A DNA stretch of 64,000 nt from Thiomicrorhabdus sp965603495 (lineage in GTDB: Bacteria; Pseudomonadota; Gammaproteobacteria; Thiomicrospirales; Thiomicrospiraceae), in NCBI GenBank assembly GCA_965603495.1, contig CBFDDF010000003.1, positions 124,001 to 188,000 on the forward strand. Reading direction: 5' to 3'. Of this stretch, positions 18,922 through 28,149 are shown in pieces (position 1 is the stretch's first letter; the number at the start of each line of letters is the position of its first letter). The notes under the pieces were generated by a model. It did no database searches. It saw only the letters and a program-made list of their open reading frames with translations, and was not told where the DNA came from. Both the position numbers and the translations under genes were made by a program.

Positions 18922-20118
18922 TTAGCGTAAACCCAATTGTTTACTTAATTTTTTTACCATTTCTCTTCGGGAGCTATGCAGTGGTAACACTCTTTCGTTA
19001 AAAGGTATTCGTTTAAAAATTCTAGGTAACTTTTCTACCCAAACGCCCTGAACATTATTCTTCTTAGCAAAATCATAAATTGATTGCCACTCAGGACTCG
19101 CTAAACGTTTTTTTAACTTAACCTTGTTAAGCGATATATTAGCGCCTACGGTATAGTCTGGAAAACAGTTTGGAATGGGATTCCCCGTTGCTAAAAAATT
19201 TAGTTGCGTTCGTAAACACTTCTCACATTTACCACAATTTCTATCTTTTAAATCACCTTGCCAACACACTCGCAAATTATCAACACCAACCTGCCAGTCA
19301 GCAATCTCTTTGACTTTTTCTGTCCTCGAGTGTGATGCACCATCATGAATGACTTTAAAGCCATCCGAACTTAATAAATGATCTGTAATAGGAGAAGAAC
19401 CCCAAGGTATTTCAAAACTATCATAAGGTTGACCACTTCCTAAAACGCATGTGCCAACCATTTTTTTGAAATTGCTTAAAGTCGCAATGATTACACATGC
19501 ATGCACGTGCTCCCAACTAGCCACTGAGATAGCCTTATAGTTTGTTTTAATGGGAACCATTTTAATATCAATATCATTCAACACAGTGACACTTCTCATA
19601 AGCGCGTTTTCAAACGCCGTCACATCTGATAACGGTATATCTAAACCGTGTACCAGGGAACATAACTTGATCTCCTGAGACCTATAACTGACCCTGTTCT
19701 GTGAATGCCTCCAGACCGAGAACGTGGCATCAACACCACCAGAAAAAGCACATATTGCACCAGATACTGCGACATCAGAAGTCCTTACTGAATCTACATT
19801 TATATCTATAAGACTATAGGTATTAGGCAACCATCTATTCCATGCAAATTGATATTCAATTAGGTTACTTAAAAGTTCTTTTGAGACAGAGCCTTTGACA
19901 ATTATATTTCTTCCCTCTTGCATCGCATCCATGTACATTGCAAGTAAATAAGCATCACAATCATCATTCTCTGGTGGACTGATTGATTTATCAAACTGGA
20001 ACCATAACTCAACTTGTCCAATTAATTTATCTTCATTGAATCGTCTAACATTACACCGTCTAACATAATCGTTACCTTGAACTTCAAGTGCAAAAGGCAC
20101 TAATTCCATAGAATTCAT
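18922..20118 (-). CDS. PP-loop (QueC-like) ATP pyrophosphatase-type protein of the EPS locus
   Basis: I do not recognise this as a characterised enzyme. Near residue 125 it has the PP-loop motif FSGGVDATFS, which binds ATP in N-type ATP pyrophosphatases. Near residue 300 it has a cysteine cluster NCGKCEKCLRT resembling the zinc site of QueC. Such proteins adenylate a carboxylate or carbonyl, often to install nitrogen or sulfur. In an EPS operon it might modify a sugar acid, as the PP-loop protein WbpG does in Pseudomonas O-antigen, but this is inference. The frame opens at 20145. I choose the ATG at 20118, which has AGGGG 8 bases upstream. The 398-aa product has no signal peptide. Confidence 0.6.
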   Translation of the reverse strand: MNSMELVPFALEVQGNDYVRRCNVRRFNEDKLIGQVELWFQFDKSISPPENDDCDAYLLAMYMDAMQEGRNIIVKGSVSKELLSNLIEYQFAWNRWLPNTYSLIDINVDSVRTSDVAVSGAICAFSGGVDATFSVWRHSQNRVSYRSQEIKLCSLVHGLDIPLSDVTAFENALMRSVTVLNDIDIKMVPIKTNYKAISVASWEHVHACVIIATLSNFKKMVGTCVLGSGQPYDSFEIPWGSSPITDHLLSSDGFKVIHDGASHSRTEKVKEIADWQVGVDNLRVCWQGDLKDRNCGKCEKCLRTQLNFLATGNPIPNCFPDYTVGANISLNKVKLKKRLASPEWQSIYDFAKKNNVQGVWVEKLPRIFKRIPFNERVLPLHSSRREMVKKLSKQLGLR

Positions 20119-20613
20119 ATTCAAAACCCCTATAATAAAGCACACATTATATACGTAAAAAACACTAGAAGAACAGGAGTAAGTGCAACCAAGTATTTTG
20201 CACCTTAGCTGAAAACTATTTTACTAAAACATAGATTATGAAAACCTATCTAGCCAGACAAACAATATGAATAAACCATACCTTTCTCACTAAAGAGTGT
20301 TGTTTGAGAATTTGGATACAGGGAAATTAAAAAAATTAAATTGCAATAGCGTGACACGAAATACACAACAAGCCTATATCAGCTTGGTAGGCTCACCAAT
20401 AAAAACCTGTTGGACACTTTTTTATTAATCTAAAAAGTGAAACGTTTCCAATTGATTATTACAGTCATTTGAGTGAAGTGTAGCCGATATTGAGCATCGT
20501 ATTATTAGCTGTGCCCAACAAGCAAGCCAGCAACTATTTTAGGGGGTCAAACAAGCCCAACAAAGCAAGTGTGAGCAAAATTACAGCAATCTTTTTATCA
20601 AATGCCATTACAT
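20119..20613. other. Gap within the EPS module, no gene seen
   Basis: About 495 bp without a credible gene. It holds a hairpin with 8-bp arms, CACTTTTT and AAAAAGTG (20415-20439), and an imperfect direct repeat GCCCAACAAGCAAG / GCCCAACAAAGCAAG (20513-20526 and 20555-20569). It may be the scar of a deleted gene or insertion sequence, but I find no transposase remnant. Confidence 0.35.
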
Positions 20614-21573
20614 TTACTTAGCCATGCCATGCGTTAATTCCACTAATGGGCTTGGATTAGTCCACACTTTTATGTATGACGAATTCTTACCATATGAGTT
20701 ATCAATAACTGTATTTTTTTTATCCATTAAGCAGGCTAAAATATGACCGTGCATTCGACTTGTAATAACAACATCATGTGCAGCAAACAAAGCAATGGAC
20801 TCATTTACCAAATTATCCGCACAACGGATCCAAATCTTTGTTGTAAAACCTGATAAATACCCATTTAAACTAAGTAGGCGCAAGCCTTTTTGAAGCTTAA
20901 TATGAAAGTTCACTCGAGCTTTATATCTTTCAAGAAACTTACTCCAATCAGTTTGAGTATCGCACTTTATTTGTATATCATCTTTAATCGCTTCTTTATC
21001 CATTCGCTTCATAAATAGGATTTTTTCACCTGAATTTTGAGCATTATATTTGATAGGATAAAGCTGATGAGCCATATCAGGTAAGAGGTAGGTATTGTTT
21101 GACATTTCTTTTGCCAGCGCCATTGATTTTTCATCTCTAACGCAGAGATGTACGTCTGAGTGCTGTTTAAAAACATCACAACTCTTCCTATATTCAAGCT
21201 CCGATTCAAAATAAATAGTTTGAGGCAGGATAATAATCTTATTATCTTGATATCTATTAATAATATCTTCTCTATGCTTCTGATGAAGCCCATAGAGATC
21301 CCCCAAATTCCCGCCACCATGAAAGACTATGACTGTATCTTTCTGAATTGTTTTCTCATCAATATTATTAACACTAAAGATATTCGTGACATGTACTTGA
21401 TTGTCCTCAAAAAACCTTAGGGTACCTTGCATTATCAAAAGGTCACCAACATTGCCATGCAAAGGTATATCAAGATAAACGACAGGCCTTTGGCTAATGA
21501 GATTAACCAACTCATGAAGCTTTTCCTTGATACCAATCATCATCTGAACATGCTGAACTACAAGTTCCGACAT
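20614..21573 (-). CDS. Polysaccharide pyruvyltransferase family protein
   Basis: Member of the PS_pyruv_trans family, which transfers pyruvate from PEP to a sugar as a ketal. Recognisable parts are DIPLHGNVGDLLIMQG near the N-terminus, VIVFHGGGNLGDLYG, ILPQTIYFES, VCLRDEKS-type LCVRDEKSMAL and the C-terminal VITSRMHGHILACLM. The product is 319 aa from the ATG at 21573, chosen because GGAGGGGG lies 5 bases upstream. The GTG at 21588 would sit on top of that site. It is a functional counterpart of xanthan GumL, though of a different length class. It suggests an acidic, pyruvylated EPS. Confidence 0.85.
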   Translation of the reverse strand: MSELVVQHVQMMIGIKEKLHELVNLISQRPVVYLDIPLHGNVGDLLIMQGTLRFFEDNQVHVTNIFSVNNIDEKTIQKDTVIVFHGGGNLGDLYGLHQKHREDIINRYQDNKIIILPQTIYFESELEYRKSCDVFKQHSDVHLCVRDEKSMALAKEMSNNTYLLPDMAHQLYPIKYNAQNSGEKILFMKRMDKEAIKDDIQIKCDTQTDWSKFLERYKARVNFHIKLQKGLRLLSLNGYLSGFTTKIWIRCADNLVNESIALFAAHDVVITSRMHGHILACLMDKKNTVIDNSYGKNSSYIKVWTNPSPLVELTHGMAK

Positions 21574-21656
21574 CAGAACCCCCTCCACTGTTAACTTGTT
21601 TTTTAAAAAAATGATAAATTACGCATCAACGAAACAACCGAATTACTTGATCAATT

Positions 21657-22727
21657 TTAAGGCTTGATTATCAAATCAGTTTTAATTTTATGAGATAAAA
21701 AAATCGTTAAAGGTTTTTCTTGCCCTTTTTTTGGCTCTAAAGATAAGAGGTATCTATCACCCCAAACACCTCCCCTCCAATAGTACCAATCTAAACAATG
21801 ATCTTTAGCCAAATTAGTAAACTCTCCAGCAACCGGAAACCAGTCTCGATTGTTACTAGGAACACCCCATTCACCAATGATACCTTTTACATCATGCTTT
21901 TTTAGCCACAACACAAAAGATTTTAATCTTTTGTAGACATCTTCTTTATTGTAAATTTGGTCAGGATTTTTATACGTCCCAGAAAAATTTTTATCAAAAT
22001 AGATATGTGCTTCATAAGCGATATTGTTTTGAGGGTCGTTTACAAATGGTCTAGGGTTTACCCGACTCCAAATATGAGAGTTGGACCAGTGGTCGCCAGC
22101 AACGTAAATGGCAGTATTTTTATCAACTGAACGAATACCATTAACTCCATACTGGGCAGCTTTGTGCCAACGCCCTTTTGTTTTAAACGGTTCATTCATA
22201 AGACCATAGGCTAAAAGAGCTGGATAATCTTTTAAAGCTTGAGCAAGCCTTTGCCAGATATCATAAAATGCCTCGTTTGGAACTTCGTTGGAGCCAACAA
22301 CATTTCCCTTAAAACGGCCATAATTATGCAAATCTAAAACCACACTTAACTCATACTGCTCTGCTTTCTTCAAAAATTCTTTTATTTCGTGCAAATAAGA
22401 AAAACTTAATTCAGAAAAGATTTCTTGTTGCAAACGCTCCCACCTAACAGGTAGTCGAACTGAGTTAAACCCCCTAGATTTGTAATAAATTAAATGTATT
22501 CCATTTGGAAAATCGTAATCTTTTCCAAGTTTACCTGGAATCTTTTTAGATGCGAATTCTGGCCCCGCAAGATTAATTCCCAATTTAGGCTCTGAACATT
22601 GAGTGTTAGCTTCAACATTATTGAAGCCAATCAATGAAAACAGACAAAAAATAAATATCAAATACCACAAAGCTTTTCTTTGTTCGTTTATGAAGATCAA
22701 TGGTACTTTTTGCAGAGGCATCACCAT
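21657..22727 (-). CDS. Secreted GH5 family glycoside hydrolase (cellulase-like)
   Basis: An exported endo-glycanase-type protein (356 aa) with an N-terminal membrane or signal segment (YLIFIFCLFSLIGFNNVEA). The GH5 acid/base is in YGLMNEPFK near residue 180 and the nucleophile in IIGEWGVPS near residue 300. GVRFNS-type GFNSVRLPVRWERLQ and VVLDLHNYGR are also typical. GH5 enzymes cleave beta-1,4-glucans, so it may trim or release a polymer with a cellulose-like backbone. AAGGAT lies before the ATG, and it follows the GT25 gene closely. A broken paralogue lies 3 kb downstream. Confidence 0.88.
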   Translation of the reverse strand: MVMPLQKVPLIFINEQRKALWYLIFIFCLFSLIGFNNVEANTQCSEPKLGINLAGPEFASKKIPGKLGKDYDFPNGIHLIYYKSRGFNSVRLPVRWERLQQEIFSELSFSYLHEIKEFLKKAEQYELSVVLDLHNYGRFKGNVVGSNEVPNEAFYDIWQRLAQALKDYPALLAYGLMNEPFKTKGRWHKAAQYGVNGIRSVDKNTAIYVAGDHWSNSHIWSRVNPRPFVNDPQNNIAYEAHIYFDKNFSGTYKNPDQIYNKEDVYKRLKSFVLWLKKHDVKGIIGEWGVPSNNRDWFPVAGEFTNLAKDHCLDWYYWRGGVWGDRYLLSLEPKKGQEKPLTIFLSHKIKTDLIIKP

Positions 22728-22732
22728 GAACT

Positions 22733-23491
22733 TTAATCCTTAAATGTAGTTCGTTTATAACCTAAAAAAGGCGCTACAAAGTTTTTCAGCTGTTGCTTAA
22801 AACTAACTTTCAAATCTGTTGCTGATTTGCTACCTTCAATCTCACTATCAAATTCTTTTCGTTGATTACCCCCCCCAACATTCTCTGAATACTTATCTTG
22901 ACAAACCAAACCAGGATTTAATTGGTATGTCTTTAACTCTCTAGCAACTTTTGACAGGCTTTTAGAAAACATATAAGTATCAGAAGGAAGCCATAAACTA
23001 CGATCTTGTTTTATTAAAAAATCAGCTGCTTTTTGAGAAACAATATAAGCTCCTGTGCACCAAGAATCTGAATTTAATAAACAAAGATCACGTTGCTGAA
23101 CTTTTCCGACTTTTTTCATCCTAACCCAATTGGTTGTATTTTCGAGTCTGACAACGTCTGCATCTCTTGGAATCCAACTTAAATCTGAGAATATATTCTT
23201 TATAGAGTCAGCTATGTGCAAATCATCTTCAAAAACGACGGCATATTCCTTATCACTTGCAACAATTTGTTTCCAAACCTCTCTGTGAGATAAAAAACAC
23301 CCTATTTGGCCCAATTTCCAACCTGTAGGACGTTTACTTTCTTCACGAAATTCATCGATATATTCTTCAGAAAGTGCGGAACCATCTACTGCTTCAACTC
23401 GCTTAAATTCAATACCTAAACTATTTAAACGTTCAGTCATAAAATCTAACCTTTCAGGGTTGCGATCCATATTTATTACATAAACATCCAT
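22733..23491 (-). CDS. GT25 family glycosyltransferase
   Basis: Glycosyltransferase of the LPS beta-1,4-galactosyltransferase family 25 (252 aa). The N-terminal YVINMDRNPERLDFM, GCFLSHREVWKQI and the FEDD metal/nucleotide motif in YAVVFEDDLHI are diagnostic. It is cytoplasmic and probably adds a side-chain sugar of the repeat unit. TGGAG precedes the ATG. Donor and acceptor cannot be read from sequence. Confidence 0.85.
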   Translation of the reverse strand: MDVYVINMDRNPERLDFMTERLNSLGIEFKRVEAVDGSALSEEYIDEFREESKRPTGWKLGQIGCFLSHREVWKQIVASDKEYAVVFEDDLHIADSIKNIFSDLSWIPRDADVVRLENTTNWVRMKKVGKVQQRDLCLLNSDSWCTGAYIVSQKAADFLIKQDRSLWLPSDTYMFSKSLSKVARELKTYQLNPGLVCQDKYSENVGGGNQRKEFDSEIEGSKSATDLKVSFKQQLKNFVAPFLGYKRTTFKD

Positions 23492-23550
23492 AATTACTCC
23501 AGAAACTAACTTATTTGATTGTATGAATTAAACCTATTTTGATAGGCCTC

Positions 23551-24309
23551 TTAATTCCTTATTTTGTTAAGAACGATATAAGTAAAAAAAACAGGAATTC
23601 CAATCAAGTAACGTTTGAATAGTCTTTTAGGTTCTTTTATAAATCGATACAACCATTCAAGGGAAAGCTGCCTAATCCATCTAGGTGCTCTTTTAAATCT
23701 ACTAGCTTGAAAATCTATAATCGCTCCACCGCAGATAATGAGACCTGGCATTGATATATTTTGCTTAATTAATGTAACTAATGCTTCTTGTTTAGGCATC
23801 CCCATTGCAAGAATAATCACATTAAATTTTTGACTATTTAAATTTTTCTTTAGAAAATTTAAATAGTCATCAAACTCTTTAAAACCATCTAATGCTTTAT
23901 AGTTACCGTTTGGAATTAGATTTACACAGCCTTTTTCTAACCAAGGTGATTCAGTACCAAAAACGTAATAATCTGTTTCGCTACTCTGGGTTTTGCTGAC
24001 TAAAGCTGGAATTAAATCCGTACCATTTAAATTCAATTTAGGATTAAAGTTAAATAAATTTAGAGCTAATTTGATGCCAATGCCATCTCTTAATAAAAAA
24101 TCCAATCCCATAAAGTTGTCATGAACGTCTGCCGACTGGTACATTAAATTAAATGCATGTTGGTTAATAAAACCAATGGAAAGCATTTCACTATTTTTTT
24201 TGGATTGATTAATGATATCAAGCAATAGTGAATCTTGGTCGTCTACAAGCGTTATCTTTTTAAGGATAGCCAAAGTAGAGATACCGCTGTTAGTATTAGC
24301 TGTATTCAC
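23551..24309 (-). CDS. WecG/TagA/CpsF (GT26) family glycosyltransferase
   Basis: GT26 enzyme of about 252 aa that works on lipid-linked intermediates at the inner membrane. Family motifs are IGFINQHAFNLMY, FLLRDGIGIKLAL, LNLNGTDLIPAL, VIILAMGMPKQE, ICGGAIIDFQASRFKRAP and RFIKEPKRLFKRY. Xanthan GumM belongs to this family and adds the second backbone glucose, so a similar role is plausible. The frame is open to 24519, deep inside the preceding gene. I choose the GTG at 24309, which has AAGGA 8 bases upstream and a 14-bp overlap with the upstream gene. Confidence 0.85.
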   Translation of the reverse strand: MNTANTNSGISTLAILKKITLVDDQDSLLLDIINQSKKNSEMLSIGFINQHAFNLMYQSADVHDNFMGLDFLLRDGIGIKLALNLFNFNPKLNLNGTDLIPALVSKTQSSETDYYVFGTESPWLEKGCVNLIPNGNYKALDGFKEFDDYLNFLKKNLNSQKFNVIILAMGMPKQEALVTLIKQNISMPGLIICGGAIIDFQASRFKRAPRWIRQLSLEWLYRFIKEPKRLFKRYLIGIPVFFTYIVLNKIRN

Positions 24310-25381
24310 AGGTAATATCCTTTGCGACTCTTTCCCATGAAAACTGCTTAGTAAAATTAATCGCTTTATTAGATTGCTCGACAGACCACTCTTGTACAAG
24401 TTGCTCATATCGGAATTCAAATAGCCTTTGATCATAATTAAATGTAAGGCCGCAGTTTGAATTTTGAATAAAATCAACAAAAGATGCTGGTGCATCTGAT
24501 AAAAAGGGAATAAGCCCATAAGACATTAGCTCAATGACGCTCAAACCAAACCCTTCATACTCCGAAGCGCTGACAACAAATTTTGAGGATGATAAATGCT
24601 CCAAAATTTCTTCATCATTCAAGTCCACCAATAATTCAACTCTATCTGAAGCTTCTAAACGATGAATTAGGTCATCCAACAACTTGGCATCACCCGTCGT
24701 ACTGCCGCCAATAATCTTTAGCTTTCCCTTATTATTTTTAAGGCCTGAGAACGCTTCAATGAGCCACTCTAATTTTTTATTACTGCTAAATCGACCAAGA
24801 AAAATCAAATCAAATGAATTATTAGATCGCTGTAGTTTCTCACCAAACTTTTGTAATCGGACGCCATTTTCAACAAGGATACAGTCTTTATTTATGTGTT
24901 TAAATAAATTGTGATCATTGCTGCTAATTGTAAAAACTCGGTCTAAACCTACTAATGTGAAACGCGTAATAGTATTAAAAAAAACTTTTTTTAAAGCCTG
25001 TTGATTGGGCGTATGGAAGAAACCTCCGTGCGTTGTTAAAAAAACTTTGGACTTTACTAGCCTTAGTTTCTTAAGCAATGATATATAGTCAATTAAAAAA
25101 TCTACCGCATGAACATGCACAACATCAAATTCATTCAGAAGTTTTGGCTTTATCCAAGCGATCGGATATCGCTTAGAAAATGACCAACTTACCCTGTGCA
25201 CAGCTAAACCACATACTTCTTCATAAGGCTCTAATGTTTGATCCGTCTGAAAATTAGAATCCAATGTTAAAACACTGACAGAATGTCCTAATTTAATTTG
25301 CTCCAAAGCCAAACTTAAAACATAGTCTTCTAACCCACCAATACTAGGAAAAAACTGTCTAACAATATGAATAATTCTCAT
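24296..25381 (-). CDS. GT4 glycosyltransferase, GumH-like mannosyltransferase
   Basis: 361-aa GT-B fold enzyme resembling xanthan GumH, the GDP-mannose:cellobiosyl-diphosphopolyprenol alpha-mannosyltransferase. Shared wording includes HIVRQFFPSIGGLEDYVL, VLTLDSNF, the RYPIA segment, DVVHVHAVDF, THGGFFHT, VENGV and the C-terminal SEYEGFGLSVIELMSYGLIP. GDP-mannose would come from ManC at 16388. It overlaps the polymerase gene upstream by 4 bp and the GT26 gene downstream. The match to GumH is from memory of the family and needs an alignment. Confidence 0.8.
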   Translation of the reverse strand: MRIIHIVRQFFPSIGGLEDYVLSLALEQIKLGHSVSVLTLDSNFQTDQTLEPYEEVCGLAVHRVSWSFSKRYPIAWIKPKLLNEFDVVHVHAVDFLIDYISLLKKLRLVKSKVFLTTHGGFFHTPNQQALKKVFFNTITRFTLVGLDRVFTISSNDHNLFKHINKDCILVENGVRLQKFGEKLQRSNNSFDLIFLGRFSSNKKLEWLIEAFSGLKNNKGKLKIIGGSTTGDAKLLDDLIHRLEASDRVELLVDLNDEEILEHLSSSKFVVSASEYEGFGLSVIELMSYGLIPFLSDAPASFVDFIQNSNCGLTFNYDQRLFEFRYEQLVQEWSVEQSNKAINFTKQFSWERVAKDITCEYS

Positions 25382-26604
25382 TTAACACTCAACTTATCCA
25401 ATGATTCACTTTCACCATTATGAACATAAAGAAAGCCTGCCAAAAACCATAACAAAGCCGCCGTTTTGATCGAAAAAACACTGGTTCCTGAAATGGTCAG
25501 AATGGCGAAGAAATACATATTTGCTAGAAACAAAAACCTTAATTGCATATTAGTATTCGCTGGCGTAATTAAACCAATGTAAAGCCATAAAATAATCATA
25601 CCAAATAGCATATTCGTATTGATTACATAAGCTAGCCCACTATCACCATAAAGCCCAAGATTTCGAACCTGCAGCGCAAAAATAGATTTAAAATCAATAT
25701 CATACAACAAACTACCGGTTAAACTAAGCCGGCCTTTTAGGGAGTCACCAAACTGGTCATAACCTTCAGCAAAGAAAATATATGTAAAAATAGCAACCAA
25801 ACTACTCATTGGTAAAATAGCTAAAGCGATTCTTTTAGGCATAAGAGGAACTAAGTAATAACCAATCCAAACTAAAACAACGAGTGCCAAAGCTGCACGT
25901 GAACGACTCGATATCAAAATTAGTATAATTAGTGAGATAAAAATCAATTTATTTTTAAATTGGATTTTTTCAGCAAACACTGCAATATATATTGCAAGGA
26001 TGACAGCAAAGTTAGAAAGTGAAACCTGTTCCAAAAATATTGAGGCTGTTCTTGGACCATCAAATATGCCAAAACTAAACCTTCCCTCAAAACTTAATGC
26101 ATTTTTAAACACACCAATACTATTATATTCGGACTCAGCGAAACCTCTTGTCGTCTCATAATAAAAAGCGGGTTTCAAAATCTGAACATATATATCCAAA
26201 GCAAAAATCTCCAATAATAAAAAGACAAATACCACTGAAGATATAATAAAAAAAACATTATGTACGGTTTGTTCCGAAGCTCGTTTACCTAATAAAAAAA
26301 ATGCCACTATCACCAAAAAGTTACGAATTGAATCAATAAATAGCTTTTGATTAAGAATGCTAATAATAAGTGCTAATACCACGATAGAAGTGATGAGAAT
26401 TATCTCCCTAGAATCTGACATTTCGAGTCCAGAGTGTAGGATTAAACCTAAAACGAGCATAAGTACTGATATTTCTGTTAAAGCGACAATAGAATAATTT
26501 AAGGAGATTATATTTGCATTTACAAAAGCTAAAAAGCCGTTATAACAAACGGCTATTACGACAATAGCAAATAACCGAAACTGGTAAGAGTTTTTAAAAT
26601 CCAT
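25378..26604 (-). CDS. Wzy-type polysaccharide polymerase / O-antigen ligase-like membrane protein
   Basis: Integral membrane protein (408 aa) with about ten to twelve hydrophobic helices and a large polar segment around residues 275-330. The short arginine-containing motif SSRSRAALALVVLVWIGYY is typical of O-antigen ligase/polymerase family proteins. It lies between gumK-like and gumH-like genes, where xanthan loci carry the polymerase GumE. It would join flipped repeat units on the periplasmic side. Sequence similarity in this family is low, so the assignment rests on topology and context. Confidence 0.75.
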   Translation of the reverse strand: MDFKNSYQFRLFAIVVIAVCYNGFLAFVNANIISLNYSIVALTEISVLMLVLGLILHSGLEMSDSREIILITSIVVLALIISILNQKLFIDSIRNFLVIVAFFLLGKRASEQTVHNVFFIISSVVFVFLLLEIFALDIYVQILKPAFYYETTRGFAESEYNSIGVFKNALSFEGRFSFGIFDGPRTASIFLEQVSLSNFAVILAIYIAVFAEKIQFKNKLIFISLIILILISSRSRAALALVVLVWIGYYLVPLMPKRIALAILPMSSLVAIFTYIFFAEGYDQFGDSLKGRLSLTGSLLYDIDFKSIFALQVRNLGLYGDSGLAYVINTNMLFGMIILWLYIGLITPANTNMQLRFLFLANMYFFAILTISGTSVFSIKTAALLWFLAGFLYVHNGESESLDKLSVK

Positions 26605-26606
26605 GT

Positions 26607-27758
26607 CTACATCTCATTTGAGAACATGTTGAGAATATCAGATTGTTTCATATTAATATGAGTCGAATCATGGTCTTGTGGATTTATCAGCCGAGCAACC
26701 ACCTGATCCCAAAACAACACTTCCCGATTCTGAGCACTTGACGAATCTAAAGCTAATTCCATGGCCGACTTGATTGATTCCTCATCGCCTTCAATATAGC
26801 CAAACCGATTCGGATAATTACCTACTACTATTTTGGGAGCAACTGTTGGCAATCTAAAGAAATCATACTGCAACATTTTCATAGAACTATCGGCTAGATA
26901 TGCTGAATCTTCGTCAGTAATATAGGGGGCAAGACCAATATCAGCATGTTTTATATAGCGCAAAACCTCGTTGAATGCCATGTGATCATAAACAATAACA
27001 TTTGGTTCAGTGATATCTTCTGGTTTAATACCCGTGCCTATCAAGTGAAACGTAATATCAGGGAATTTTGGTGCAAGGATTTCAACAAAATTTAAATCAA
27101 ACAACATAGAACCCACACTTACGGCATTTTTTTTATGCTCATAAGGATTTGGATCACCCAACTCCGACATGTCTCGACTAACACCATTAGGAACATAATA
27201 AAGATTATCTTTGTAAGGTATGTTTTTAGCGATTAATGGCGCGAGTAAACAGACTTGGTCAAAGTCTTTAGATACATTCAGGAATGTTTTTTTAACAAAT
27301 CGAGCAACATTAATAGTGTCCAAATCATCCGAAGCACGATATATAAAAAGTGCATTAGGGTTTAATTTTTTAGCAAGTTCAAAATAGATAATTGAAGTAC
27401 CGCTTTCGAAGACGATAACATCTGCATCTTTGATCCAATCAACCAGTTGTTTATTTGGTAATCTCTGAAAAGCCTTAAATAGAATATACTCCAGCCCAGT
27501 GAGATATTTTTTGCGCGTGTTAAAAGGGTGAATAAGAGTTTTCCATAAGTAGCACTCTACACCCTTAAAATTTTCAATCCGATTAGACTTTGAATCCAGC
27601 GAGCCTCTAAAATCTTTTTTCAGCTTCGAAAGCCAACTGTAGCGCAAAGAAAAAAAACGTACCTGACCAGTTTTTTGTATTTCTTCAGCTAAAAAATGGA
27701 TGCTTGTCCTGCGATCTGTTCTGAAATCATGAGCTGAAAGAATTAAGGTTTTTTTCAT
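26607..27758 (-). CDS. gumK: GumK-like glucuronosyltransferase (GT70)
   Basis: 383-aa enzyme that closely follows GumK, which transfers glucuronate from UDP-GlcA onto mannose of the xanthan lipid-linked intermediate. The match runs along the chain: LILSAHDFRTDRRTSIHFL, VRFFSLRYSWLSKLKKD, VECYLWKTLIHPFNTR, DVIVFESG, YRASDDLDTINVA, AVSVGSMLFD and YLADSSMKMLQYDFFRLP. The catalytic aspartate is probably that of SAHDFRT. UDP-GlcA is supplied by the ugd gene at 34086. AGGAAA precedes the ATG. It is the best family match among the transferases here. Confidence 0.9.
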   Translation of the reverse strand: MKKTLILSAHDFRTDRRTSIHFLAEEIQKTGQVRFFSLRYSWLSKLKKDFRGSLDSKSNRIENFKGVECYLWKTLIHPFNTRKKYLTGLEYILFKAFQRLPNKQLVDWIKDADVIVFESGTSIIYFELAKKLNPNALFIYRASDDLDTINVARFVKKTFLNVSKDFDQVCLLAPLIAKNIPYKDNLYYVPNGVSRDMSELGDPNPYEHKKNAVSVGSMLFDLNFVEILAPKFPDITFHLIGTGIKPEDITEPNVIVYDHMAFNEVLRYIKHADIGLAPYITDEDSAYLADSSMKMLQYDFFRLPTVAPKIVVGNYPNRFGYIEGDEESIKSAMELALDSSSAQNREVLFWDQVVARLINPQDHDSTHINMKQSDILNMFSNEM

Positions 27759-28149
27759 TTAAACATTTCCTGAACTAGTACATTTGCTAATTTCCACGGG
27801 CAACAAAAACGATAAAGCAAATGAACCCATGCATTCTGAAGTTTCATAACTACAACATAAATCAATCATAAGAAGACGAATGTGTTGACATTTTTTGCCA
27901 TTAAAACTGATTCTAATTTTCACTAGAAAGACGATGATTAGTTTAAAATATAACTCATGCGTAAACGACTAACTCTTAACAACTATATTTAATCATTTTG
28001 GTCGCCTGTTCCCTTTAGCTATAAATCTGTCGTCTAAAAAAAGAGGGAGGGGGCAACCAATAATTAAGATAAGAGAACGAGAAATATACCTAAAAAATCA
28101 ACCTTCAATTACGGTGAGGCGGTTAATCAATTTACACCGAAGACGGTAC
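27759..28149. other. Gap between GT2 and gumK-like genes
   Basis: About 390 AT-rich bases with no credible gene. They contain a pyrimidine-rich run on the minus strand (near 28036-28060, ending in seven T) without a stem before it. A new promoter for gumK and the following genes could lie here, but no clear -35/-10 pair stood out on the minus strand. Confidence 0.3.

Noticed and set aside
27893..27925. TTGACA on the plus strand in the gap before gumK
   Set aside because: No matching -10 box at 16-18 bp and no plus-strand gene follows.
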